Source of the DNA: Plecoglossus altivelis
Lineage: Eukaryota > Chordata > Actinopteri > Osmeriformes > Plecoglossidae
Reading direction: 5' to 3'
Assembly: GCA_036571765.1 (NCBI GenBank)
Contig: BROE01000013.1
Span: forward strand, 14,262,999-14,326,998
DNA: 64,000 nucleotides
Within the stretch, counting starts at the first letter, position 1. Each line of letters begins with the position of its first letter. The position numbers were made by a program, and so were the translations under genes. Below the pieces are notes generated by a model, which did not search any database, was not told the origin of the DNA, and was given only the letters and a program-made list of their open reading frames with translations. Shown here in pieces: positions 24,586 to 36,714 of the stretch.

Positions 24586-26986
24586 GAGTCCGAGGGTGTG
24601 ATTCATCTTGTCAGGACGTGCACATGCCTGAGCCAGCCACATTCTCACCACCCTGGAGCCTTCACTGCTCATATCTGGGCCACGATGCTCCCCTGTGCTC
24701 CAGTCCTGAACCAAGGCTTGGTGTTCTACAGGAGCTTAGAACACCACCTCCATACAAAACGGACATATTTCAAGGAAAGCTGTAAACGGATCTGTCAAAA
24801 AACACTGAAGGGGGACAACATTTACAGTGCAGGGGCTGGGAAAGATGGAGAAATGCATACTTGACTGTCTACAGGAGACAATTACGTTTAATGGCAGTGT
24901 CCCCTCAGTTTCAATAACATTAATCGAATGTATTTGTTAGGATTTCAAATGAGGATAATGTATAACATGGTACATGGTTTCAGCTACTCAACTGCTCAAA
25001 ACCCTGTTTCACACACAGCAACAATGTGTTGATAACATTTTTTTGTACAATTGCAAAGTAGTTACCATGAGTACACTTGCAGGATTTTAGAGATATTTGC
25101 ATATTTTCAAGTTGGTGTGCAATACAAGACAACCATTTCGTTTTGTCATCCATATGTTGGATTTGTCTGTATTTTACCATTCAAACCATTGTCAAGAAAT
25201 CCCCTGCGTGTCTCAGTAAGATGACAGTTTTTCTTGTGAACACAGAGATAAACGAACAAACAGGCACATCAACAGTGCACAGTATACTCTCATGACGTTT
25301 GTTGTCGTCCATTGATGTAGAGTTCAGATCGTTCCATGTTAACCACATTTTCCATGCCCCTAACATAGAGATGGTGTGAAACAGATGGAGACCCAGATGA
25401 TGGTAAGGAAACTTGAATCTTCGATGAAATATTGATGCTAAAGCACTCACTTTCTCTTAAAAGTTGAAACACTCTGGGATCCAATACCATGTTTATTTCT
25501 CATTTCATTCCAACTGAGAATCTGGAGAGACAGACAAGAAGGGGTTTGTAAGCGGCTGTCTTGTGGACAGATTCGAAAGGTCTTATTTTGGGCCTGTGTT
25601 GCCATGAGGGCTGTACAGCTGACCTATGCCTTCGACAAGGGACTCAATTAAATTCAAATGAGATTTTTGAGTCAGGCGTCGCAAAGCCTCTTGGAAAGCT
25701 TCGGTTGAAGACAAAGATCTTGAGGAGTTGTGTATGAAGATCTTGTAGTAAGGTACACCACTATACATCAGCTCCTACACCTGTGCTGAGTTGTGTTTGT
25801 CTGAATGCTACCCTCGAATCACAGGGATGTCGTTTCAGTCTAATGGTCAATAATTTGGCTTGGTGAGGTCAAAACCAAATGCCAATCACACACACACGCA
25901 CAATAATGCCTCCTGGATGGAGACTGAGCAGTGTGTAGAGCACATTCCATTATAGAGATGAAAGCTTCTGGTGGGAGTAGGGAGGGGTGAGGCAGGGAGG
26001 GGGGGTGGGGGCTAGGCTCTGCTGATAACCCAGAGGGTAATGAGTGTCAGGACTCAGGAGGATCCCAGCCCTAAATACAATATAACCTCAGCACAACAGA
26101 CATGGCACCCAGATTTACACAAACAGTCCTGGACTGTGTTATCTGTTTTTGCAGAGGGAATCAATGATCCAAAATAAATGGTGAAGGCAGGAGTATTGCC
26201 AGATCCCATAAGTGATCTATTTTATCAACAAAGTACATTTTAGACAGCATGTTTTACAATCATTTCTAAAAGTATTGTTGCTGTATTAAACACACAATTT
26301 GCACGCCAGTTAATAGGAAACATTATTTTTTACACTTCATGGAAAATTGAACTGTAGCTCAAAGACACCATTACTGTGAGATCGAAAGATTTTTAAAGTT
26401 TCAATTAACACTCCAAGTAAATCGCCCTCTTCTCTTCAAACAACCTTTACTTCTTTCCATGTTGTTATGGTTTCACGTTACGGCCCCATGCTGTAATTAT
26501 AAAACCAGATGGTGTGTGGTGGATTTATTGTCACTCCATTTCATTCTAGACTTTTATTGCTATTGATTGGAAGGAATGAGAACCTAGCTATTGATCACAA
26601 GCTTGTTGGGAAAAGAGCCACAAAACCAACAAGGTCACTTGAACCCAAGGGTGTTTCAAGAGGTTTGGCCATTTCATGATTCTAAAGATGTCTGACAAGT
26701 GTTGCCTTGACAGTTCTGGAGAAGTCAGGTGACACTTTGTATGAAGTGCACAATATGAAGCACTTTAGAATAATGGTTTTATAGGTACTTAAACCTTCAT
26801 AAAGGTGGTATATCACATATTATAGTATGCACTTGTGGTGACAGTTTATTTTTGTGTGAGGTTAACATTTGTCTTTGAATCATCATCTTTTACTCTGTCT
26901 TTTCTTCTTACAGTATCTCCCGCACTCTCCCCCTCAATCTCTTTATCTCTCGCTCTCCCCCTTTCTCCTTCTTTCTTTCCATCACA
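24586..26986. other. Unique non-coding sequence
   Basis: No recognised gene. Enhancer-like words cluster at 25625-25745 and 26025-26230 (TCTGCTGATAACCC, AATAAATGG). A short G-rich patch lies at 25980-26015. If the candidate gene at 24231 is real, this is its first intron. Confidence 0.5.
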
Positions 26987-26987
26987 G

Positions 26988-27117
26988 TTACTCATATGCG
27001 GAGATGTCTCCTCCAGCTGCAGCCCACGCTGCCAGTCAGGAAGATGGAGATACTAAGAGAGCCACCAGAATGATGAAGCATGACACCAAAATCGTTCATG
27101 GAGCTACAAAGCAGTGA
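26988..27117 (+). other. Candidate terminal coding exon after a strong 3' splice site
   Basis: A pyrimidine tract of about 60 bases ends TTTCCATCACAG, giving an acceptor at 26987|26988. A second acceptor-like TTCTTACAG lies at 26913. The frame after it reads YSYAEMSPPAAAHAASQEDG and ends ...HGATKQ with TGA at 27115-27117. The first exon base completes a split codon, requiring a phase-2 donor upstream such as that at 24583. An internal ATG at 27004 with G at -3 would alone give 37 residues. Not a recognised family. Confidence 0.2.
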
Positions 27118-27196
27118 CAAAGATGTCAGCGCGTGACGGCTGGGATGACATTAGCAGTGTTAGCGACAGAAGATGTTGTGTTTGCATGTGTGTGAA

Positions 27197-27206
27197 GGGG
27201 GGGGGG
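27197..27206 (+). repeat. Poly-G run (G10)
   Basis: Ten consecutive guanines on the plus strand. It is one of seven such runs in the window, all on this strand. Confidence 0.95.
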
Positions 27207-27600
27207 TGCCCAATTTACACAATTAGACTTTAATGGACACATGTCAATACACAAACACTTGAAACTGTTTAGTCTTTTAGTTTTATATTTATGAGAAGTT
27301 AGAGGCAAACAATGATGATGACACTTTCCTGAAATTACAATCTGTCATGTTTTCAGAGTTATACAACTTGATTTATCCCTACGCCAGTGAAAGTTTTATA
27401 GTTGAATAATCACTTGTGAAAAACAGAGACTTCATTCCCTGTAACAGGTGGATTGCTGCAGCTTTTTGTCTGTCAACATGGGCTTGTGCCTCAACTGAAC
27501 CAGTTGGAAATATAACCCAATCTTTATCTCTTTTGTCTCTGAACAAGTTGAAATTGTTTTTCTTCTCCTTGACCATGTCAAGTTCAAGATCTCTCTCTTT

Positions 27601-27717
27601 CACTCACACACACACACAAGCACACACACACGCAAGCACACACACACACACACACACAACTCCCTTCACCCCCACACACACGCACAAACACTGACGCACA
27701 CACTAACACACACACTC
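27601..27717. repeat. Imperfect CA microsatellite
   Basis: CA units interrupted by AAGC, CGC and CCTTCACCC. The purest part is near 27638-27658. Confidence 0.93.
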
Positions 27718-28314
27718 TGTGGAGGGGCTTAGTGAGGCCCCAGGGGCATTGGCAGTAAAAATAGGCCTGACAGGTTCCTGGTCCAGTGGCTCAGGTCTGT
27801 CAAGAGCTTGGTTCTCTCCTCCATCCCCCCATCCCCTCCAGAACTCCATTCCACCATCATTCTATCCCCTCTAGCTACTGGACATGCATGGAAGGATTGG
27901 GGCAAGTAGGGAGACAGGCAGGAGGGATTCTTCCCCAAATTAAGCTTCTTCCCTGGGGACAGAGTGAGGCAGAACAGGCTAAGAAGATCACTCTTTTCCC
28001 TTTGCTGGTCTTTGGTTCCACCCTCTCGTTAGCAAGAATAGGGAACACCAATCATACTGACAATTGATCTTTGGTCTGTGTTGGTTAACAGCGAGGACAG
28101 ATGAGAGAGTAGGTGGAATCAGTGTGGTTTGGCCAGGCAGCTGTATCAGGTCAGTAAGCCATCTGATTGTTGTCATCATGGGTCTATAAGTCCTTTCCTT
28201 CCTACCAGTTGAGGAGAGAAAATAGAATCTTCACTCTCAGCTCCTGCTACTTTATGACATCGTGGTTTCCATTCGGAAAATATAAATGCCAGTCTCTTAT
28301 AAAGAAGACTTACT

Positions 28315-28324
28315 GGGGGGGGGG
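28315..28324 (+). repeat. Poly-G run (G10)
   Basis: Ten consecutive guanines directly visible on the plus strand. Confidence 0.95.
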
Positions 28325-28599
28325 CATGTGTAAGTTTGCCGGCTGAAGTGTCTGGACTGAGAAAATGCTCGTCATTGCCCTCCTCTCTGAGGATCGATCG
28401 TACGCTTTGCGCCTGCAATTTAAACAACCACATTGATCAATCCATTTGTTCTAAAAGCAAAAGCGCTCCGATTTTCAAGTGGCAATGAGGTACTTGAAGC
28501 TTTTCTATGTCTGTGCAATCACGATCCTCTTAGTTCATTTCCACACTGACAGTCTAGCTGTGAACAATACAGACCATGAAGCCAAACAAGGAAGTAGAC

Positions 28600-28830
28600 A
28601 ACCCACGTGACATCATCGCCCTTGTCAACACCCAAGAGAAAAAATGAAATGGAGGCGCTCTTGTTTAGACAATTAATTACCAACACATTTGCATAGTAAT
28701 GATGAGCATAGCTTTCAATTAAGGTCTCATTGTTATTTCTCTCCAGCCAGGTAATTGGATTATCTCTGTTGTCCTTCTGCCTGTTGTTTTAACTCATTAG
28801 CTGAAATAGTTTTTAAATAAACACATGAAG
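28600..28830. promoter_or_regulatory. Candidate enhancer / conserved non-coding element
   Basis: A dense cluster of developmental factor words. It includes an E-box CACGTG (28604-28609) joined to a TGACATCAT CRE-like word, AATTAATTAC homeodomain sites (28671-28680) and an inverse octamer ATTTGCAT (28687-28694). TCAATTAAG, CATTGTT (SOX-like) and further ATTAG sites follow. Repeat-free and AT-rich, it is the best enhancer-like block of the window. Function is inference. Confidence 0.3.
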
Positions 28831-29559
28831 CACATGCAGCGTGCAGATACATGCTAAAATATGTGATTTCATGGACTTTGACTTCATAGCTACCGGAATG
28901 AAATCTCAAATTAGCATGTTTTCCTTTTAGCATTCTCCTTGCTCTCCATTTGCACCACTCTGTTGGGTTTATTTGAATAAGATTGCATGCACTTTGTCAT
29001 TCAGACTCTGAATCATGACTCTGCTTAGGCTGAAAGCTATTTTTCATGAAACTTATCCCTTATGTCTGCTGTTGCTAGACGTATGGAAGGCCAGACCACC
29101 TCTGCAGAGACTGCTATGATTATTGCTGCCCTAGAAAGGGAGGAGGACTCAGTGATCTAGAACCTTGTCATAAGACTTGCACCTCATTGGAGGGTTCCTG
29201 TGAGACGTTCCACCCCCCTGACTTTGACACAGTATTCTCCAGGAGAATGACTCTATAAAGTATTAATGAGCTGTGTCAAGCTGGCCTGCACCAAGTCGAG
29301 AGCAATGGAGGAGGTGGCGGGCAGGGATGTGTGTGTGTGCTGGTATGTGTGTCATTGTGTGTGTCTCTGTGTTATAAAGCCATTCTACAACACAGGAAAC
29401 CCTTTTGCAGCTTTGATGCCTCCTCCCTGTACCTCCTCCGGGTTTGCTTTTATCTTGAGTGAGAAACAGAAAGCTTGCAGAGAAATAAGGAGTTGAGGGC
29501 TCACTGTGCTAAGTGCAGACAAAGCCCAGCAAGGAGTGAGGCCTGGTCTGAGTTTAAGA

Positions 29560-29790
29560 GAAGGGGAGAAGAGAGAGAGTGAAAGAGAGAGAGAGGAGGA
29601 CAAAGCAGTGGAGAAAGCAGGTGAGAGAGAGAGCAAGAGAGAGAGAGAGACTGGGTAAGAGTGTGCGTGAGAGAGAGAGCGGGTGAGAGAGAGCGAGTGA
29701 GAGAGAGAGACTGGGTAAGAGTGTGCGTGAGAGAGAGAGCGGGTGAGAGAGAGCGAGTGAGAGAGAGAGTGGGTGAGAGAAAGACGGAGA
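29560..29790. repeat. GA-rich tract containing a perfect 60-bp tandem duplication
   Basis: Bases 29641-29700 and 29701-29760 are identical and each holds the words GACTGGGTAAGAGTGTGCG and GCGGGTGAGAGAGAGCGAG. A partial third unit follows with GTGGGTGAGAGA. The surroundings are GAGA and AGAGAGTG-type purine repeats. Arg/Glu-rich frames across it are repeat translation. Confidence 0.93.
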
Positions 29791-29949
29791 GAGTCCTGAT
29801 GAGACAGCCTGCCTCAGATGGGTGGTGGAAGGTGGGGGGGGATGAAAGAGAAAGAGAAAAAGAGATTGAGAGGTCTTTAAAAAGTAATGAGCTAGTAATG
29901 CAGGATGATAAGATGGTAGGGGGAAGGTATCTGGGAGTGGGTGTGGAAA

Positions 29950-29963
29950 GGGGGGGGGGGGGG
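29950..29963 (+). repeat. Poly-G run (G14)
   Basis: Fourteen consecutive guanines at the end of the purine-rich domain that starts near 29560. Confidence 0.95.
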
Positions 29964-30342
29964 TGAGAGCTAGCTAGCCGGGGCGTGAGGCAGAGATAGA
30001 TAGGAGCTGGGATGGGCTGCCGAGATGGCAGACAGGATCTGGCTGGCTGTGAATATCACTGAGAGAGAGGTCAGGAAGTGAGGCACTAGACTGTCCCCGC
30101 CTCGCCACGCCGAGGATTCTGGGGGATGAGAGCAGTAGACTGTGCAGGGTTTCCGACAATGGTGTTCTCCACACCTCCCTCCAGTTTTCTTGGCAATATT
30201 CACAGAGTATGCCGTGGAAAATGTCACGGACAGGGTAGCGGTGCAAGGGAAGGGTGGGTGGATGAAAGTGGAGTAGAAGGGTTGATTTACCCCTGGAGTT
30301 GGTTTATTTGATTTCACTTAATTCTCTTTCTTCTTCTTTCAG

Positions 30343-30685
30343 CACCCCATTGAGAGGACTGAATGAGGCTGTGAGAGCTGATAGCCCCACTGTGGGAACG
30401 CTACAAGAAAATGTATAGTTCACATCTCCTACTTCATCCCTACGCTTTTGTCTGCTTGTGCACTTGTCAGGGAAGACTGCCAGTGAAGATAACACTTCAA
30501 TGCAAGAAGATGCCTCCCGCAGCGTTTCAAATTATTTATAATTAAGAAACAAAAAACAACATTGTTTGGATACATAAATGAATTTCCCATGTACATGAAA
30601 GATGACCTAGAAAGACTTTAGTTACTCCCTGGACAGGTATACATAAATGTTGTACCGGAATAAAGCACTTCTCAAATCGCAGTTG
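30343..30685 (+). other. Candidate terminal exon with polyadenylation signal
   Basis: A clean pyrimidine tract ATTCTCTTTCTTCTTCTTTCAG gives an acceptor at 30342|30343, written here as ATTCTC then TTTCTTCTTCTTTCAG. The frame after a split codon reads TPLRGLNEAVRADSPTVGTL and then QENV with TAG at 30416-30418. A canonical AATAAA follows at 30659-30664, giving a 3' UTR of about 240 bases. The acceptor phase (2) matches the donor of the 24231-24583 candidate. No family recognised. It could be the last exon of a lncRNA rather than coding. Confidence 0.25.
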
Positions 30686-31272
30686 GCCTTGATTTCATCA
30701 GTTTACAGCAGCAATAATATTTGCGCTGAAAGTAAAGGGATGTTTATGTAAGGCATCATTGTGACCATGCCATTCGCTCAATTATGTAAAGGTGAGGTTT
30801 GGCTTGGCAATAAAGCAGCTTATTATATAATGGATGTAAATGAAGTGTAGCGCCAGGCGACAGGAAACACTCAACCATGTTAATGTGTCACTACGGACCT
30901 GTTTACATAACACACGGGTTGTCCAGAAGATGTTCAGCAAACAAATAGAATAATTAAGATTACAAAGTACTGCTGCAATGCATTCGTTAAAGACTCATGA
31001 ATTGAAACGCAATTATTGGGAATGTTAAGGGATTGAATGGTTTCATGGTGAGCCCAAGCACTCTTACTGATGGGGAGCACCTGGTCTGAACACCATTTTC
31101 CAACTTTCCCATCATTATTTTGAAATCTCTAAATATTTCAATGCCAATGATAAGCAAATGAGAAACAGAAAACTCAAAGCCGTCATTCCGGTGCTCCTTA
31201 CATCTCGAGTGAGGCCTTGAGGGCGCTGACTGTCTTCTCCCCTCTCTGTGACTCTGGTGCTGTGCGTGAGAA

Positions 31273-31283
31273 GGGGGGGGGGG
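31273..31283 (+). repeat. Poly-G run (G11)
   Basis: Eleven consecutive guanines on the plus strand, followed by TGGCACC. Confidence 0.95.
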
Positions 31284-31492
31284 TGGCACCAAGGACATGT
31301 GACAGATTTGACAGCAGATATTCTAATGACGGATTCCTTTCATGTGTTTCAGATCCCATTTCTTTTCATTTATAAAACAGGTGGTTAATATAAGATGGCA
31401 TTAATCCTGCATGAGGTCCCTCTCTACAGGATCCTCGGTAACACTCTGCCAGCTTCTCACACATCCTTTTTTATTTTACATGACTGAATGGT

Positions 31493-31572
31493 TTTCTGCC
31501 CGTCTGTCTACGTGCCTGTCTGCCTGCTTGCCTACCTGTCTTCCCGCCTGCATGCTTGTCTGCTTACCTGTC
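31493..31572. repeat. Imperfect CTGY tetranucleotide tract
   Basis: Loose repetition of CTGT, CTGC and CTTGC words, nearly all pyrimidine plus G. It ends at a CAG that resembles a 3' splice site. Confidence 0.75.
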
Positions 31573-31574
31573 AG

Positions 31575-31586
31575 ATGATAGAGCTG
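31575..31586 (+). other. Possible 12-nt microexon
   Basis: A pyrimidine-rich tract ends TTACCTGTCAG, followed by ATGATAGAGCTG and then GTGAGTATGG, a good donor. A 12-base segment between an acceptor and a donor has the layout of vertebrate microexons. Such juxtapositions also arise by chance. Confidence 0.12.
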
Positions 31587-34500
31587 GTGAGTATGGAGAC
31601 ACAGGGAGAAGGATATGGAGAGATGGTGCGGAGAACGTTTGGACTGTTGAACGTCCAACAGCAGTGTGTCAACAGAGTAAACACAGATTCTGCATCAATG
31701 ATCTGTACGCTCATGTCTGCACGCTCTGTCACTGCAAAACCAAGTGAAACGTTCCATTTTTTAAACGTAGCCTCGCCTCATCAAGAACTATGACCCTAGG
31801 ATGGTGTATGTGTACGCAATATTAATGGATTAAAACATGATGTCCAACAATTAAGGTTTTAATCAAAAACTCTCTTATATAGACTATTCTTTTCACTTTA
31901 CAGCAGGGCACACTTGTTAAAAGTCTGAGCTAATTGGTTTTTACCTTATGATTAATTGAAAAATACTGACATTTGGAAAATAATTGATTTTTGCAAAACA
32001 ATGAATGGGGCATGAAGTTGTCAGCCCTGAGGCCCACAAGCGCCGCACTGCAAACAGGCCATCGCATCATCCTGCAAACAGATGCAGTCAAAAATGGAGT
32101 GCCAGTTTGTTCAACTAATCCTCCCATTGTGTATGCTGTATGAATGGATAAAATAATTTGGGGAATGGTCAGTGAACAAATATGAATAATATTTCAACAG
32201 ATTTAAAGGAGAAAACTCTTAACTGTTCACAGTGTATTGTAATTTAAACAGAAACTTGACACGGCCTGTATGGATTGTCCTTTCCTAGCCTAGTCTTTTA
32301 GTCTTTCATGTATCAAAGACAAGCCCTCTCGCTGGCAGAGTAGATTTTCCCAAGGTAGTTCTATAAATCAACTACGACCACATAAGCAAAATGCTTTGTA
32401 TAAATCATACAGCCACTGCATATTTTGGAGATAAGCCATTGGTCAAACTACTGGTGCTCACACTAGCAGAATATTGTAATGGAGCGTAGAGAAGGTCTAG
32501 CTGTGTGGAAACGAAAAGAAGTTTCTAGTGGGCCCAGTAAAATGAAAAATAATGATCAAGGAACATACAATGTCTTCAAGAGACATACATCTTTTGACTG
32601 ACGCGTAATTGCATCTAAACCAGTGGAAGCCCATTTCGAATTGTATGGTCAGGTGTAACAAGTCCGACCTTTGTGAATTATAGTTTAATCCAAAAGGTGG
32701 GCTTTGCCTCCTGCTCTGTGGGCTGTTGACCTGAGGCTCATGCAGGAAGCTCAGCAATGCAGAGCACAGCAGGTGTTCATGGTTCCCAGCACAGGACTGA
32801 CCTAACGTGTTGCTCTCCTGAGGAACTTTGTCAAGGAATTACGGTTTGCCTGAAACAACTGTTGTGTTTAATCTTCAGATGTGGAACAACGCTTAAGTGT
32901 CTTCTATCAGGCTGAAGATCAACTGTGGTAGACCTTAGTTGAAGACCTGCGACTCATGGCGGTGAACCTTGACAAGCGTTTCTTGATAATGCATCAATGC
33001 ATCTATAGGCTGTCAGGCATTTTGTATTTTCACACAAATACTCCGCTGCATGCATATCCCTCGTGCACTATGAAACATCTCTCTCTAGTAGACCTGCATA
33101 ATGTAGGATCGAGGGCCCCTGAGAGGGAAGCGACCACGGTAGACACGTCTGTACATTAGCTTTCATGTTGTCTTCAACATTTTACAACCGTTTCAATAAA
33201 TGATGTTGGTCCAACTCCATGTTTTTGAATGATTAAACACGATGAGGAAGTTGAGGAGGATGTATACTGTGGAGCCCCTTCTGTCGTCTCAGTCACTGAA
33301 CAGGTCCTCCAGTCTCAGGGTGATGGACTCCGGGGTGGAGCAGAGCTTTATGTGCGATGATCGAGACACAGAAAGTTAAGCTCAATCAACCTACATACAG
33401 AACAACAAGCTCCAGCAGCTGTGAGCGGTGATAGATGGAATGAGAAAAATGGAAAAAGAGAGATGGAAGCGACCATATTGCTCTATATTTACCGGACCAA
33501 ACATATAATTACATTTGAATATCATATTAATAAGTTACAGCAGAGTGGTTGTGCGTCGCATGGTAAATAGCAACCATTTTTCTCCCTGCCACCTCATCAG
33601 TGGTCTGCTCCATCATTAAGTGCAAGGTAATGATCCACAATATTATCAGCTTTTCCCCTTTTTATTCATGGGTGCAGGTCCCCCATTGGAGGCCAAAATG
33701 ACATTAGTTTTGGAGATATTGGGAGCCATTTTGAATGTGCTTTGTCAGCAGTACAAACCTTGAACTCTAAGCAAGCATTCACAATAGAGGAACTGACAGG
33801 AATTCTGAAAGGATACTGGGTCAGGAAGGCTGTTCATCCAGGCATCCTTGCGTGTCTTTCAGGTACAGTGTATCCCCACTCTTTGCGGTGACATCGTGTG
33901 GCAGAGGAGTTCAGCTTCGTCCACGTACATTGTAGCCTAGTTAGCTGAGCTGTGGGTTTGCTCTAGTTTTTCGAATATTGCATGACAATACCAACATGAA
34001 AGGAGACTGTTCTAAATAAAGAGAGGAAGTTGGCTGGAGGGATCGGAAGTGTTTTTGGGAAAGAAGGAAATAACGTCAAATTCTAGGACAGGTCTTGTAG
34101 AAGTCATTCAACCTGAAAGAGTAATTTGGTCAATTGACTAAAAGCCACATTCTCAGCACCCATGGATGAGCAGGATGCAAATGAGTGTCTAAAGGGTGGT
34201 CATTAAGACCAAGACCCTTATGCAGAGGCCTAATTCAACCCATATGCTTGGTTAGCCCAGAGTCCACTCTAGTGCGTGGTCCCTAGCCCTTACCTGCTCT
34301 CTGGCATCCTGCCCCACCCCCTTTTCCCAAAAGAACATGTGACATGTCACGTTAAACAACTGCCACCTCTACAGAGTAGAGGAGGGGTGGAGAGGTCACA
34401 CACACAGAGAAGCTCCGCTCCGGAGGGAAGAGAGGGAGAGAGACAGTGACAGAGAGGAAACCCTAGGGCTTCTGCATGGGCTTCTAACAGAAATAAGCAC

Positions 34501-35462
34501 ACACTTTGCTTTCACTTATAACTGTTTCACCATGTTAGATTTCCATGTGTCTGCTGATGCTCTGGGCACTGCTTAAAAACAGCAGTTTCGCAACCTAACC
34601 CTTCCGCTTCCTTTGACCCTATCTCAGGAACTATGCAAGGCTTTTGTAATATGTATACTTTTTTCCTTCTAAACAACAGCAGTTGATATCTGAATCCATC
34701 AAATCATGTTTGAAAGTTGGCAGCAGAAAGAGGGCGACATGATGGAGCTGAGTGAAGCTGTATGGTGATGAAACACATGTAACTGGGACACTGGTGGATG
34801 ACACAGACTGTTTGTCATAAGACTTCAGTATGCTGGTAATGAATGATGCATGATTATCTGTAACAAACAAATAGAAGGCAGCTGCTAGTTGTCTCTTTAG
34901 TCATCCAAGTTTCTGACATCTCAATCTATATTCTCTGCCAGTCAGCTACAGAATAAGTTTTTTGTGTATAGTTGCTGAGATGATGAAGTCAAAAGTGGTA
35001 CAGATAGATTGTTTCAAACATATATTCTCTGTAGAGGGATCATGTTAACTTCAAATTGAAATTGTATTTATTTTCAATTCTTTGCGGGCTGGTGTTTGCT
35101 TTGAATATTCCAGCCACATCCAAACGTCCTTTTTTTATACATGTAAAATAACTATCCCGGAATGGTATGCTTGCCTGCTCGGAATCTGGCAAATATTACC
35201 TTTAAATAAAAATTTACATAAGCGTCCATATGCCATTATGCAATTCAGACATGCTGACATTTCAAATGCATGAAAATGGATAAGTATAAGGGTTCTTATT
35301 ATTGGAAACGGACTGCTGACCTACAGTGTAGACTACCTCATTGTGTGTAGGTGGTACATTTCAGCTTGGAACAAAACAAGGCAGTTATGAAATGCCCGGA
35401 AGCCACTAAAAGTTCTCTTTTCTCCCTTTTTCAGTCACCCTGTTTTTATTCCATTTTTAGTT

Positions 35463-35464
<2 letters not shown>

Positions 35465-35512
<48 letters not shown>
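35465..35512. repeat. (TC)24 microsatellite
   Basis: A pure TC array of about 48 bases without interruption. The minus-strand Arg-Glu frame across it is repeat translation. Confidence 0.96.
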
Positions 35513-35516
<4 letters not shown>

Positions 35517-36714
35517 CATAGCTGCAGAATTAGACAGCAGCCAGATGCCACAGAGAGGATGCTGTCGCAGGATGAGAGGAGGCTGAAACTTCTGGGCCAA
35601 TTGGACATCAGGTCTGCTTCGCAGCACAATGGCCCCCACCTATGTATGCTACGATCATACGCCTGCATAGGCAAAAATACTGGAGCCTATTAACCACACA
35701 GACGTCGTCTTTAGTCACTCAGATAAAGAATGTGTGATCAAAACCACAACATGACAATGTTAGACATCCTTTGTTGTTCAGTAATGGGTTGTTCAGTGTT
35801 TTGTGATGGAGTTCAGTGGTATTAGGATTCACTGGAGCAGACGGGAAAATGATCCAGTCTGGTACAGCGTGACTCATGTTTTCTTCATCTTCACATTCCC
35901 ACTCTCTGTACATATTGATTTCTGAGCAGTTTGTCTGTAAGTACAGTGTCAAAAGATTCAGACAGGCAATTCCTTGTCGCCTACTCCTCAGGGCCTCCTT
36001 ACTCAGACTGTCTACTAATAACACACTAAAACCACAACTGCTTCTGACACGCTATGGCTCCACAGAGAGGGACTGCATCCGGAAGAAATAACCAGCAGCA
36101 ACAGCAGGTTATGTGACCATAGACACACCTGTTGCGTCAGCCTCTATAGGACGTTCACAAGGAAGCCGATTTCAAGACGCGGACATGAGGTCTGTTGATG
36201 GCCAACTGATGGTTGTTGATGGTCAAAGTGGTGTCCTTCAGGTGGGTACCAGGGATGTGAGTCAGAAGTGCAGCGTTTGTGCTGATTTAGCCGTTCTAGA
36301 TGATGTTGGTGTGGCTCTTCCTGCACCACAGGCTGAATGACACCTCGCTCCGCTGGGATCAAGTCTTGTTGCCACGGCAACCCAAATCAATTAAATGTAT
36401 TCCTCCATCGTTCTTGTCTCTCCGGGCTCTGTAAACTATACATGTTGACAACCTAAACATAAGGGACCCTTACCGCATTGCAGTGCTTTTCGTTGCCTTT
36501 TGCGGTGTATTTAGTAAAACAACGAAGTTGGAACACTCATTGTGCATGTAATTAAAACATGTTTCAAAAACACATTTGGATTGTGTCAAAGGAACTGACA
36601 ATTGATTTATTTTCCCTAATATCACACGTCCACTTAAATATACGGGAAAAACTGTAAATGCTAAATGGATGAACTCTAAAATACACCCATCTCAATCAAC
36701 TGTTAAAGGGCAGC

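Larger units (their letters stand above)
27118..29559. other. Unique sequence with CA array and G runs
   Basis: Contains G10 at 27197-27206, a CA array at 27601-27717 and G10 at 28315-28324. The enhancer-like block at 28600-28830 is listed separately. No gene recognised. Confidence 0.55.
30686..35464. other. Unique non-coding sequence
   Basis: Mostly repeat-free. It holds a G11 run at 31273-31283, a CTGY tract at 31493-31572 and an octamer ATGCAAAT at 34175-34182. A purine patch lies at 34376-34460. The small frames at 31488-31793 and 32497-32757 are unsupported. Confidence 0.55.
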
